Shown piece by piece: positions 36,101 to 46,975 of a stretch of DNA of 64,000 nucleotides; position 1 is the stretch's first letter, and each line of letters opens with the position of its first letter. A program made the translations under genes and the position numbers. The stretch spans positions 33,632,911 to 33,696,910 of the forward strand of contig JAGTTD010000007.1 of NCBI GenBank assembly GCA_018398585.1, given 5' to 3'. Source of the DNA: Simmondsia chinensis (lineage: Eukaryota > Streptophyta > Magnoliopsida > Caryophyllales > Simmondsiaceae). The notes beneath the pieces are model-generated. The model saw nothing but the letters and a program-made list of their open reading frames with translations, was not told the origin of the DNA and did no database searches.

Positions 36101-36785
36101 ATTTGATTCATTCCATTGACAAAATAATGTAGATGCTTGTTTTCTTATCAATTTTTTTTGTTGACTAGAGAGAGATGTAATCAATGTAAGAAGGCATCAC
36201 ACACTTTGGAGGAATGGGCAGCTGCCTTGCGGGAGTATATTATTCCTTTGTTCTAGTATCTCTTTTGATGTTTTCAGTCTGAATTTGTGTATAACTCCTT
36301 TGAAGAGTATATTTGCACATGTCTATTTTTTCGCAATATAAAGTTTTAAGCTTAGCCGGAGCTGGTTCCCAGCATACTTTGTCTTTTATATGCTATATGT
36401 TGTTTCCGTTGAAGGTGGAGAGCTGGGCAAGTGCAAAGCTTATATCAGTATCTATACAGTAGAGTACAACTTCTAGATATGTTGGTTTTCGGAGAAACGA
36501 GTCAGCTAATTTGTGTGGTATTAGCTCGATGCTCATCTGTTGCTATTCTTTGTTGACGAGCAAGATGGGGGTTTTCTATGTGACTGGCGAAGTATTTGTT
36601 GTGTTTTCTCAGTTTTTTATGATCTTCCTTGGCTATTGAGGAGTTTCGGAAGAGCTCTGATTGGTGCCTGCAGTTATTTTCTGACACTGCCGGTAATGCT
36701 TCTGTTGCTCTCACTTCACTGTTGTCACGCACTATTTACCCATATTTTCAACACATGCTTGGTGTTGACATTTATCTAGTACGTG

Positions 36786-36930
36786 CTGCTCTGCATGTGT
36801 TGGGCTTGGGAGAAACAAGTGGACAGACAGTCTTTGTTGTTGCTCTAGTCTGTTGTCTGCTCTGCATGTGTTGGGCTTGGGAGAAACAAGTGGACAGACA
36901 TACTCTTTATTGTTGCTCTAGTATGTTGTT
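36786..36930 (+). repeat. D-specific tandem repeat, period 72 bp
   Basis: TGCTCTGCATGTGTTGGGCT and GAGAAACAAGTGGACAGACA occur at 36786 and again at 36858. Unit C has one copy at the homologous site (about 28350-28420). Confidence 0.93.
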
Positions 36931-37754
36931 TCCATAGTGTCATCATATCTTTTGTCACACTACTGATGCCTGTATTATTATTGATCCTATGCAAGCTTTG
37001 GCAGAGTATTTGACTGGTGGAGTTCTATTGCGTTGGGTGCTCTTTGCTGTCGCTCATCTCTTACTAAAAGCCCTATGCTTTCTTTTGTGTTGGTGTCGCC
37101 TAATTGCAGAGAAGCTACTTTAATTAGCACAATATTGTTTCCCATTGTAGCATCTTTCGAAGTTGCTTGGCAGCTGTCTATATGATGCCCGTGTTACTCA
37201 ATTCCACGGTAGCCCCACATTGTGCTAGCATTTCTTCTTTTATAAGAAGAGAATGTACTCAGAGAGAGAGGGAGGGAGTATAAGCATCTGTTTGAAGTTG
37301 CGGGCAGCTATGCCTGTCGATTCCATGCGATCCCGCCGCTTTTTTTTTTAGTAAAATTGTGGTTCTGATTAGCATCAATTTCATATGCTGTATCCTAGTA
37401 AAATTCGGTGTATCCTGCTATTTTAGTGATCATAGGTGCATTTTTTTGGCCCCTCTTTATTTTTCTTGTTTCCATTACTCTTACTTTCCTGTAGTGGGTG
37501 ACACTGTATGCCCTCCTCCTCCTCTCTTTCTTTAAAAAAAGTTTGTCGTGTTGTGAGATGCTGTTTCGTTTTCCCTGTATAAAATCTCATGCTCTGTTGC
37601 TAAGGTGCCACGTGTTAATATCATGTGGAGTGACATGCTTTATTTCACTTCCATTGTGATTATGCAAACAAAAGGGCCTCTACTAGAACTTGTGGCACCT
37701 GTCTCGTGTTGATTCTTGGATCTGAGTGCGTCTAGTTTTCTTCTGTTGTTTTGC

Positions 37755-38480
37755 CTTGAAGGGAAGGGTTTTGACCAGCTAGAAGTGGCACAAGAAATCA
37801 TAATCCCTGGATGCATGAGTGAGGTTTTTCCTTTAGCTTGCAACTAGACGGGTAATCCTTTTGAAATGAGGTGTTTGTTGTCTATTGTTATTTTGTTTTA
37901 CATAAAAGGGTCTGCGACATGGAACACTGCAAAGAACCTGAATTGCAAGATGCACGTTGGATTCTTCAATTTGCAGTATTAAGTAATGATTGGCACTTTA
38001 GTTGTTTTTGCGCTTTTGGTTAGCGGTGTTGTTTTTCTATTGCTATTTTGTGCACAATAAAAGGGTTTTGACCATTTTGTAGTGGGCAGAGAATGCTGAT
38101 CGCAAGATACATGTAGGAGATAGGGTTTTGACCTTTAATTCAGTTGAGTTGGCAATCAAGTTGCTTTAGCTCTTTTTTTGCTGTTACTTCTGGTTACTGC
38201 CTTTGTTTCCTGTTGTTCTCTTGCTTTGAAGAGAGGGGTTTTGACCATGTTGGTAGCTGCAAAGAATCTCAATTACAAAGATGCGCATTGGAGGCTTCTA
38301 CTTCAGCGTGCAGTTAAGTAATGCTTATTGCATATATGCATCAGTTCTTGACTTCTTGCAACTTTCAGTTTGTGGTGGTGTTTTGTATTGTGATCTTGTT
38401 TTGCATGGAATGCTTTGGGAAATCACGACTGGAATGTGCATCTTCTGTGAAGGGGGAGGTTCGTTCTGATTGTTAGTAGG
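37755..38480 (+). repeat. Satellite-like modules in unit D
   Basis: Counterpart of 29390-30170. Module cores (GGGTTTTGACCA and variants) lie near 37765, 37910, 38060 and 38238, with a weaker fifth near 38395. The same order and similar spacing are kept, with some internal deletions. Confidence 0.7.
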
Positions 38481-39693
38481 ATACTCGAGTTGCAATGTCA
38501 TGAAGTTCCTGCAACTTGTCTCTCTTCACTCTTTGGACGTGTTGGCTTGAGACCTTATATCTGTGGTGATTCACATGCTGATGATTCTACGTGTACTTTG
38601 TGTGCACTTTCATTCAGGTTTCTGAACAATATGGATCTCTGTTGCAGAGTTGTGCTTTTGGGCGCAATAGTGGCATAGTCTGGTGTGTTTTAGCTCAATC
38701 AGGAACCACAACTGTTCATAGAAGGTGCTGCTTATGATAGTGTGTAGTCTATGGTCATACATGTTATGTGGCCTGTTTGATGTTTTTTGCGGAAGGCATG
38801 GATGTTATGATATGGTGATAAGTTTCCTTATTTATGGCTCCTTTTAGCGACTTACATATATTCTGAAGATTTGGAGATTGATGGGTTTTAGCCTGACTTT
38901 GGATGCTACATGTATTTGCATTTCCTATATACTTATATAGTCATCTGTTGATGATTGATCAGCCTGACCTTAGATGCAACATGTATTTGCTGTTGAATTT
39001 TCTATGTACCTCGTTCAGCTGCTGATGGTTGATGATTCATGATGTTGCTAGTTTGCTTTGTTCTTGTTGTTCCGTAAGTAGCTGGGCTTTGTTTTCACCA
39101 GACCTTGGAGTAATACCTTTGCTCATTTTGAAGCCCAATACATGTTCAATCCCCAATCCCGCCTATCCTGCAGAAGGTACATTAATTCTTTGGGTTCATG
39201 GGAAGCTTCTGTTTATTTGTACCGCAAATGAGGTAACATTTTTCACCATCTGTTATTTCAAATCTGTAGTGACCTATATTTTTTCTGTTCTTTGTTTGGG
39301 TTTATTAAACAGTATAAAATCTTGAATCCCCTCATGAGTGATGTCTTTTATTTATAGCCATCTCATCTTGTTAATTGTGACTTAAGTTATGCCTCTATGT
39401 ATTCATGGCTTCCGCTGACGTGATTGGGTTATATGAAGGTATTCTGAACTTTTTGAAATCATGAAGCTCCACAGTATGAGCTAATATCTTCATCTGAAGT
39501 CTTGAACCCCAATATGAAGCAATTATTTATGTCGTAACTATACTTGGACCTATCGTTTTCTGCAATTTTATCCGTGGCTGCTATTGAGACAATAGTTGTT
39601 TGAAATCTTGAATCCCCATAACATGGGGAAATATCTTTTGTCGCTTACTATTTCAGTAGGATAGTCATTTATTTATTTATTTTATTTTCTTGA

Positions 39694-39739
39694 TTTTTTT
39701 TTTTTTTTTGTTGGGGGGGGGGGGGGGGGGGGGGGGGGG
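39694..39739. repeat. Poly-T (T16) and poly-G (G27) at the end of the tandem array
   Basis: T16 at 39694-39709 and G27 at 39713-39739 lie just after the last base shared with unit C. They mark the array boundary. Assembly error in G27 is possible. Confidence 0.95.
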
Positions 39740-40430
39740 TTGGTTTGTTTTGATCCTTGTCTTCCAGATTTGCGTGTTAGATGAGCACGCATCCAGCTAA
39801 GGCATGCCTTCCTGTTTTTGCATGGTGTTAGGTTGAAATAATTGAGTCGGTATTATGTATGCAGGGCTTGGTTATGGGATTGATTTCTGGAAGATTCGTA
39901 GAAGTCCCTTTCATGTAGCTGCTGTGATAAACTAGTGCAATGGTTTTTACATTTAGTTGGATTATTTGTTTGATTGTCATAGCTTGTGTTGTCATTTTTA
40001 GTGATATCTATAGCTTATATTGTCCCGACTATTAGATTTACTTGCATACAATTTGCTTTGGCTGTCAGTTGTAGCAGTTTTTGGCAACACTGTCATTGGA
40101 TGCAACAGTTACGTGCACTGGATATCGGCCTTGCTTCTGTGGTCTAAGAATGTATACTGGTTGCCTTCTATTGTAGTATCAGTTAATAGAGCATGATGTC
40201 CAACTCTGTCCTGGAAACATCTTAGTGGTAAATAGGGTGATTGTGGATGCACATCTTTGGTCAATTGTCTGAGCTTTGAATACCTCATCTAAGTACCAAA
40301 ATGTTTGATTATGTAGTATGTCTTGAGTTTGCAGTGCTCTTGGGGTTTAACTTCGCTGTGGTAATGATACTGAATGAGCGTGTGGTGAGGATTTGTTTGC
40401 GTGTGTGATTATTAAAGTTGTGTTGAATGT
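39740..40430 (+). other. T-rich unique tail of the long noncoding region
   Basis: Composition continues as in the array. I see no further repeat copy, no ORF and no RNA gene. Confidence 0.4.
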
Positions 40431-40550
40431 GTAGGCCTTGAGAGGTAGGGTGGTAACTCCGCCTGTGTCAGAAAGGTTCATCTCTTCCTGACGGAGCCGG
40501 TCCCAAGCCCGGGTAAAAGGAGGAGGGCCGCCCATATACTTGGACATTTT
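40431..40550. other. GC-richer block, unidentified
   Basis: Contains CCGGTCCCAAGCCCGGGTAA and AGGAGGAGGG, a phrase I associate with dispersed plant repeats, and a minus-strand frame of 66 codons (40347-40547) with no recognisable domain. It lies where the T-rich region ends. Confidence 0.3.
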
Positions 40551-40607
40551 TCTTTAAAAGACTAATAAACTAGTTTTAAGGTACTCTCTACTGCTGACAG
40601 GTCCTTT

Positions 40608-40763
40608 GACTGATGGATGCAAGACCATCATCTTAGGCTGAGGGTCCTAGGAAACAGCCTCTCTTCAGGGTAGGCCCCTGAAAGGGGAAGGCTGCGTACA
40701 TTTACCCTCCCCAGACCCTGCTTTTGGTGGGAGCTCTTGGTGGCACTGGGTTTGTTGTTGTTG
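40608..40763 (+). mobile_element. Short non-LTR copy with LINE-type 3' end, 5' truncated
   Basis: It shares GCAAGACCATCATCTTAG, GGTCCTAGGAAACAGCCTCT, GGGGAAGGCTGCGTACAT and GGCACTGGG with the 268-bp element at 12072-12339 and ends in (TTG)n. It begins at a point matching about 12168 there, so about 95 bp of the 5' end is missing. No convincing target-site duplication. Confidence 0.75.
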
Positions 40764-40997
40764 TGTCCTATTTTCGTTGTTCATTCATTTGTAGCCATCA
40801 TTTAAGACATTTGTTTTTGTTTGGTACCTTTGAAGGGTGGTCTTGGATACTATTTCACGGTAAATAGTATCTTCATGTGGCGACTCATACATTACAGTTG
40901 CCAGTTAAGTCGGGATTCTTCAAGGAGAGGTTCAGGAGGGAATTGTACTCCAGACCTTTCGGCTGAAAGTAATACTCTATTTTTTAATTTGTCTCTT
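40764..40997. other. Spacer, nothing recognised
   Basis: No feature supported. Confidence 0.4.
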
Positions 40998-41135
40998 TAC
41001 AACAACAATAAACCTAGTGCCTCAAAGGGCTCCTATATATGCAGAGGTGGGATGTACATAGCCTTAACCATTAGGGTGGTACCCTCAGTGGAGGTACCCT
41101 GAATGGAGGCCGTGTTCGGGAGCCTCCAACTTGAG
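40998..41135 (-). mobile_element. Short non-LTR copy, minus orientation
   Basis: ACAACAACAATAAACC tail, then CTAGTGCCTCAAAGGGCTCC, GGGATGTACATAGCC and GGGAGCCTCCAACTTGAG. This is a diverged version of the LINE 3' end, reverse oriented, about 235 bp from the plus-oriented copy at 40608. A small internal repeat (GGTACCCTCAGTGGAGGTAC) distinguishes it. Confidence 0.65.
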
Positions 41136-42137
41136 TTCAAACCTGCGGATACTACTTGCTTTCCTCAAACAAGGTTCTCCTTTGTTCTTGTTTGATACCT
41201 TTTTAGGGGCCATAGCAAATGTTATTCAAGTGAGTCTTTCAAATAGTTCTTGGTGTTTAGAGCTAGATTTTGAATAGTTATTTAAGTCAAATCTTTGAAA
41301 GTCTCAAAGTTCTAAAATACCCTTTTGTTTCTCTATAAAATATAACATAAATGTATTGTTCATTTATTTTGGAATATATGATCTATTATGCTTTTTAGAA
41401 GTATTAAATTATTTTTATTCATTAAATTGTAACTGGATTTTAAAATATTAAAATTAATTAATTTAAACTAAATTCATCATAACTATTATCCATTTTTTGT
41501 TATGTTAGGTTGATAATTGTTAGAATTCATATAATACTACTTAATCCCTATGGAGTGCACGATTTATTCGAATGTGTTTTTGAGCTAATAAATGATCTAA
41601 ACATGTGATCAATGGAGGAAGCTAAAGATAAATGTTTTAAGTCATAATTGTTTTATTTGGATTCGAATGAGACTTACCTTTTTTTATTTCGTGTTCATTG
41701 ATGTTATTATAATATAATAGAAGTATAGTGTTCAAATGATTCAATGCATTATTCTGTTACATATTTTAAGAAATAATTATTAAATTATAGACCATTAAAA
41801 AACTGAAATTTTTTTGAAACTTTTCCTATAACTTCTTTTTTCTTTTGAAGAGACATCGTCCTTTTTGGGTAAAGTTAGCTTTTTTTTTTGAATTTTTACT
41901 CTTTAAATTTCTTAATGTCGTCTCAAGTTCTATTTTTAACAAAAACATTTTCCCTTTTTCCTTAATAAATGAATTCGTTTTATTCTTTTTTCCTTTTTTT
42001 AGATTTTATTTTATTTCAAGTATAGATATAATTTTTAAAGGAATAAAATTTATATTATATATTAATTAAAAGTTTTTCCGTCAAAAGCCTCAACTTCTCC
42101 ATCTTTTAATTTCTAAATATCACTGTAGCCCCTCCCT
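41136..42137. other. AT-rich spacer, nothing recognised
   Basis: No coding, RNA or repeat feature I can support. A T-rich stretch at 41820-42060 gives a 74-codon frame of low complexity. Confidence 0.5.
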
Positions 42138-43409
42138 TAAGGGTCTGTTTGGGATTAATGTGAAAAAATTATTTCAAAAATATTTTTGTAAAAGCACTTT
42201 AAAAAGTGATGTTTTGAAGGAGTAGTTTATGTTTGGCTCAACTAACCAGAAGCACTTATTTTATTAGTGTTAGTGTTTGGCAAGTGTTTAAAAAAAAGTA
42301 CTTTTTTTTCTATTAAATTACCAAAAAGGATATGGGTAGGAAGGTTTTTATAGTTCATAGTGTTTGGATGTAGAATTGATTTTATATATATATTTTTAGT
42401 ATACATTAATCATTTTGTGTTTTAAATTTTTATAAAATAACAATGAATTGTAAAGTGAAAATAATATTTTTTTTTTTTGTTTTATTCATAATTCAATGTT
42501 ATTTCTTAAAAACATAAAAACCTAAAATGACTATTGTTAATATTATTCTTATTGTTGTTGTTGTTATTGCTATTATTATTATCATTAAGTAAATAAATAC
42601 AAGGGTAAATTATCGAAAATTTTTGACTTTTATTTCAAAAATAGAAAATTCCCTTACAAATAAAAGTAGTTACAACATCCCCTCACTTTTAAAAATTTAT
42701 CACTTAACCCCATAAAACTATTTTTTGACCATTTGATCCTTCAAAAGTGAGGGGGTTAAATGTTTAATTATATTTTTAGACAGAGGTTTTATATAATTAG
42801 GCAAAAATTAGAAAAGTTTTATGTTTTTTGCAATAGAATTAAGGAAACTTTATATATTTATAAAAAATATAATTGTTTTAATTAATTATAGTAATGATAT
42901 TACAAGTTTAGAAGATAACAAATATTTAACAATAACAACAGGCCTAGTGCCACAAGGGCTTCCACGTGCGCAGGGTCTGGGAGGGGTAGGATGTATGCAG
43001 CCTTACCCCATCAGGGGAATACCCTAATGAGAGGTCGTTTTCGAGGACCCCCAACCTAAAAAGTGAGAAGGACATAAAAAGCATGGAGAGTACGGAGGGC
43101 AAGACAAGCATGGCAGCATCTAGGCAAAAAGTATCTAAAGAAGAGAGCCTACCTAACAACAACATGCACACATATAAATGGTGTAAGCAACAAGAAGTAA
43201 GACAGAAATGTGTATAAACAGCCAGGCAGGCAAGAAGCCTGGTGGCACTGGTACGAGCCTAGGAGTTCTTGTCAAACCTATCCCGCTATATCTGTTACCC
43301 CTATACTAATCCTCCACTAAGCTCTATCTAGGGTCATTTCTTCATTGAGGTTGAGATTGGCGGGGTCTTGTCAAATTGCTTCCATCCAACTCTTCTTTGG
43401 TCGGCCTTT

Positions 43410-44849
43410 TCATCTCTTTCCGTCTGTAATATGGAGTTGTTCGCATCTCCTAACAGGTGCAGTTGGTCTCCTCTTAACATGCCCAAACCACCTCAAGTGT
43501 TGTTCTCGCAGCTTATCCTCGATTGAGGCCATGTCTAATTCACTTCTTATGACTTCATTCTCATCCTTCCTTGTGTGTCCACACATCCATCCCAGCATCC
43601 TCATTTCTGCTACCTTCAACTTCTGCGTGTGATAGTGCTTAACTGGCCAGCACTCTGCTCCGTAAGACATAGCCGGTCTCACTACCGTCTTATAGTATTT
43701 TTCCTTTAGCTTGAGCGGGAACTTCCTACCACACAGTGTTGTCGAGGCCATCCTCCATTTATGTAAATCCACTTTAATCTTGTTGTTAACATCTATGTCC
43801 ACTTTGCCGTCTTGTTGCACCATGGAACCCAAGTATTTAAAGCATGCTTTTTGCGGTATGTACTCTGATTCAATCTTGACCTCTTCTGTACTTGGCATGG
43901 TAGATGCACAAAACTTAAGTTCCATGTACTCGGTTTTAGATCTACTAAGTCTTAGACCTTTCGATTTTAAAGCCAATCTCCAGAGTTCTAGCTTCTCATT
44001 CGCCTTGTCCATGGACTCTCCCACTAGGGCTATGTCGTCCACAAAAAGCTTGCAATAAGGCACGTCCTCTTGGATGTGCCCAGTGAGCTCATCCATAATC
44101 AGAATGAACAGAAAGGGGCTCAAGGTTGATTCTTGGTGTACCCCAGCTGTAATGGGGAAAGCATCTCTCTCCCCTTCCATTTTGCGTACATTGGTTTGTG
44201 CGTCTTTGTATATGTCCTTAATGGCTCGTATATAAGGCTGGGGAATGCCTTTCCTCTCCAAGACCCTCCATAAGACCTCTCTCGGCACTCTATCATATGC
44301 CTTCTCCAGGTCAATGAAAACCATGTGGAGGTCCTTTTGTCTATCTCTGTAGTACTCTATTGACCTCGTTAGGAGGTGGATGGCTTCTATTGTCCACCTG
44401 CCAGGCATAAATCCAAATTGATTCACCGATACCTCTGTTCATTGACGAAGCCTTCTTTCTGTGACTCGCTCCTAAAGCTTCAGAGTGTGGCTCATTAGTT
44501 TGATTCCTCTGTAGTTGGCACAATTCTGAATGTCTCCTTTGTTCTTATAGACAGGAACTAATGTACTCTTCCGCCACTCGTCTGGCATCTTCTTCCCTTC
44601 AAGAATTTGGTTGAATAATTTGGTCAGCCATCTGATACCCATTTCTCCAATGCATTTCCACGCTTCAATGGGTAATCCATCTAGGCCTGCTGCTTTACCC
44701 CTACCCATCTTCTTCAAAGCTTCCCTAACTTCCTCGGGTCTAATCCTCGTGCAGTAATAGTAGGTGTGGTGCTCCTTAGGTGCTTGTAGTTCTCTTGGGG
44801 ATCCATCTCTAACTCCCTGTTCATTAAACAGATCCTGGAAGTAGGATTT
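43410..44849 (-). pseudogene. LINE 2 reverse transcriptase and C-terminal region
   Basis: 44472-44717 gives KAAGLDGLPIEAWK and NYRGIKLMSH, the start of the RT domain. After stops at 44472-44474 and 44439-44441 the frame resumes as a 338-codon run (43410-44426). Within it are [28 protein letters not shown] (motif A), AGVHQESTLSPFLFILIMD (motif B, where the usual G after HQ is E) and KLFVDDIALVGES (motif C, valine for the usual alanine, both aspartates kept). It ends with EMRMLGWMCGHTRKDENEV and LREQHLRWFGHV. RT would prime cDNA on the nicked target. Dead because of the stops; the motif B change may also matter. Confidence 0.88.
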
Positions 44850-46150
44850 TCATCTAGTTTTAATTTGTTGCTCGTCCACAAGCACCTGACAATCTGCTCC
44901 CTTTATACACCTTACTTGGTCAAGGTCTCTAGTCTTCCTCTCCCTCGCTTTTGCAATTCTATAGAGGACCCTAGCTCCCTCATTCGTATCCAACCTTTTG
45001 TAGAAATCCTCGTAAACTTTAGCTTGTGCATCTCGTACTGCTATCTTAGCTTCCTTCTTGGCTTGTTTATACTGTTGCCTCTTATCCTTGTCTCCACTTC
45101 GGTCCCATTCCTTGAAGCATTCTCCATTTGCCTTAATCTTTACCTGCACCTTCCTACACCACCACCAGGTATCTCTGTTGCTTGGTGCCCCACCCTTTGA
45201 TACACCTAAAACTTCACGTGCCACATCTGTGATTTTTTGTGCTACTTGGTTCCATCTATGGTTTGGGTCTCCCTCACAATCCTCTCCTGCAGTAGCCACG
45301 GCTCTTTCCTTAAAGACTTGAAACTTGTCCCCCTTCAGATCCCTCCAACGAGTACGTGGCTGTGATGGTTTCGTGGTTTTCTTTCCCCTTCCCTTGGCCT
45401 TGACATCAGCACATAATACCATGTGCTGTGTTGAGAGGTCTTCCCTGGGGATAACCTTGCAATATGTACAATCTTTTTGGGTCCTCTTCCTTAGAAGTAT
45501 GTAGTCAATCTAGGTCTTTGCTCAACCGTTCCGATACGTGATGATGTGATCCTCCCATTTTCTAAAGAAGGAGTTGGCAACCGGTAACTCATAAGTGACG
45601 GCAAGGTCTAACAAGGCCTTATCCTCATCGTTCCTTGTTCCAAAACCAGAGCCTCCGTGGTGGGATGCATAGCCGGTTGTGTTCGGTCCCATATGTCCAT
45701 TGAAGTCACCACCAATCACCACTTGTTCGCTCTGGGGTATGCCTTGCATCGTTGAGTCTAGGTCCTCCCAGAATCTAGTCTTTTTTTGCTCTGTTTGCCC
45801 AATCTGTGGTGCGTATGTACTTATAACGTTCAATATCTCCCCATCTAAAACTAGCCTGATGCTAATGATCCTATCACTAGTTCTAGTCACCCCCACTACT
45901 TTGTCTTTAAAGAGGCTATCTACAATAATGCCCACTCCATTCCTTCCCTTAGCTCGGCCCGCATACTATAGTTTATATCCTAACACATCCCTTGCTTTTG
46001 TGCCCACTCACCTAGTCTCTTGAAGGCATAGGATGTTGATCTTTCTTCTGATCATCATTGGGCCACCTCGAAGCTCTTCCTCGTTAATGTGCCAACATCG
46101 AATGTCCCAAATCGCAAGCTTCCCTCCTCACGTCGACGGTTCCATCCCCT
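44850..46150 (-). pseudogene. LINE 2 APE-type endonuclease and linker
   Basis: Minus-strand segments give LRFGTFDVGTLTRKSFEVAQ near 46110, then INILCLQETR, then the 45522-45935 run with VISTYAPQIGQTEQ and VIGGDFNGHMGPN (the GGDFN metal-binding motif of APE-like endonucleases), and IDYILLRKRTQKDC. The 44850-45422 run is the EN-RT linker with WWWCRKVQVKIK. Stops at 45522-45524, 45510-45512 and 44850-44852, and two more near 45970-46005, interrupt a single reading frame. Several fall where family members have tryptophan or glutamine. Confidence 0.85.
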
Positions 46151-46279
46151 CCCCAACCCCTGTGAAGATGGCCTCACGTTTTGAGCTCCATTACAAGAAA
46201 CGTTCATAAACTAACTGTCAATAGGCACGATTAGACACACATACAAACACCAGGTACCAGGTTATAGTAAGTACGGCAC

Positions 46280-46975
46280 TAACAACAGCAAAACAATGCA
46301 AAACACAGAATAGAGGAGAAAGGGGGAGAATTTAGACCTGGGGCCGGCCCATTTTTGCTTTCCTGGGGGTCGGCCGGCTGCGAGTTGGGCATTAGGTGGT
46401 GGTGGTGGTCGTGCTGCCTTGGGGTGGGGGTCATGAGGTGGTGGTGGTGGTGGTCAAGGGTGTTGGTGGTGCTGTTGGTGACGGGTGTTCGAGGGCGGGT
46501 GGTGTGGTCGGCGGAGGTGCTCGGAGGTAGAGGGGGGGTCGAGGGTGCTGCCTTGAGGTGGGGGGGGGGGGTCGTCGGTGCTTGGTGGTCAGGTGTGTTC
46601 GGTGGTGGGGATGAGTGGGTCAAGGTGGGGGGGGGGTGATGAGAGTGGTGGTGGTGGCTAGTGGTGGTCAGGGGTCCAAGGTGCTCGGTGTTGGTGGTGG
46701 ATCTCTGCGGTGGTGGTGGTGGTGGATGGGTCAGGCCGGGGGGGGGGGGAGGGAGAGGTAGGGAGAAGGGGGTAGAGTTGGCGGCCTATGGGCCCCTCGG
46801 TGGTGGTTGCGGGGCCGCTTTGGCTGGCATTGCGTTTTCGCCGTCTTTATGGTGGCGCCGGTGTGGGGGCAGCTTCGTCGGCGAGTGTGCTGACGTGAGG
46901 TGTCGGAGGAGAGAGAAGGAAGCGCGCCGGGGGGCTTCAGTGAACGTTTGATTTTGTCAGAAGAGAGAGAGAGCG
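46280..46975 (-). other. LINE 2 GC-rich 5' region
   Basis: GGT/GGGT-rich on the plus strand, C-rich on the element strand, with G tracts near 46558, 46628 and 46739. A minus-strand frame at 46279-46623 (114 codons) would be Pro/His/Thr-rich with a HHHHH run and no known domain. It is the counterpart of 5520-6290 in LINE 1. Confidence 0.6.

Larger units (their letters stand above)
31374..39692 (+). repeat. Tandem duplication unit D, about 8.3 kb
   Basis: Second copy of the block at 23128-31366, in the same orientation and directly adjacent. It carries its own changes: loss of the T34 tract, a single rather than double 73-bp unit near 35160, and a D-only 72-bp duplication at 36786. It ends at TTATTTTCTTG followed by long T and G runs instead of the next unit. 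Confidence 0.92.
8840..40560 (+). ncRNA. Candidate long noncoding transcription unit or giant intron-like region
   Basis: From the promoter at 8807 onward the plus strand reads as T-rich over A and G-rich over C for about 31.7 kb, the composition of plant introns and UTRs. The longest frames (126 codons at 12909-13289, 134 codons at 24460-24864) are not kept in the homologous repeat copies and match no known family. The region consists of direct repeats of several ages, described separately. I looked for tRNA, snRNA, box C/D snoRNA and known microRNA signatures and found none conserved between copies. Alternatives: first intron of a gene whose later exons lie outside, a small-RNA precursor locus, or an untranscribed repeat array with strand-biased composition. 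Transcription itself is not shown. Confidence 0.3.
42928..46975 (-). mobile_element. RTE-clade LINE 2, nearly full length, inside the Mutator-like element
   Basis: On the minus strand: GC-rich 5' part (46975-46330), endonuclease (about 46150-45450), linker, reverse transcriptase (44720-43850), C-terminal block, 3' UTR and a tail that reads AACAATAACAACA on the plus strand at 42928. The organisation is the same as LINE 1 at 1966-6290. Most of the coding region stays in one frame, broken by stop codons rather than indels. The duplication of its target could not be identified. It post-dates the Mutator-like insertion. Confidence 0.92.

Noticed and set aside
30715..38640. TGATGA and CTGA words suggesting box C/D snoRNAs, e.g. 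near 30265 and 38575
   Set aside because: Box D is not conserved between units C and D (CTGA in one, TTGA in the other), spacing is irregular and no terminal stems are evident.
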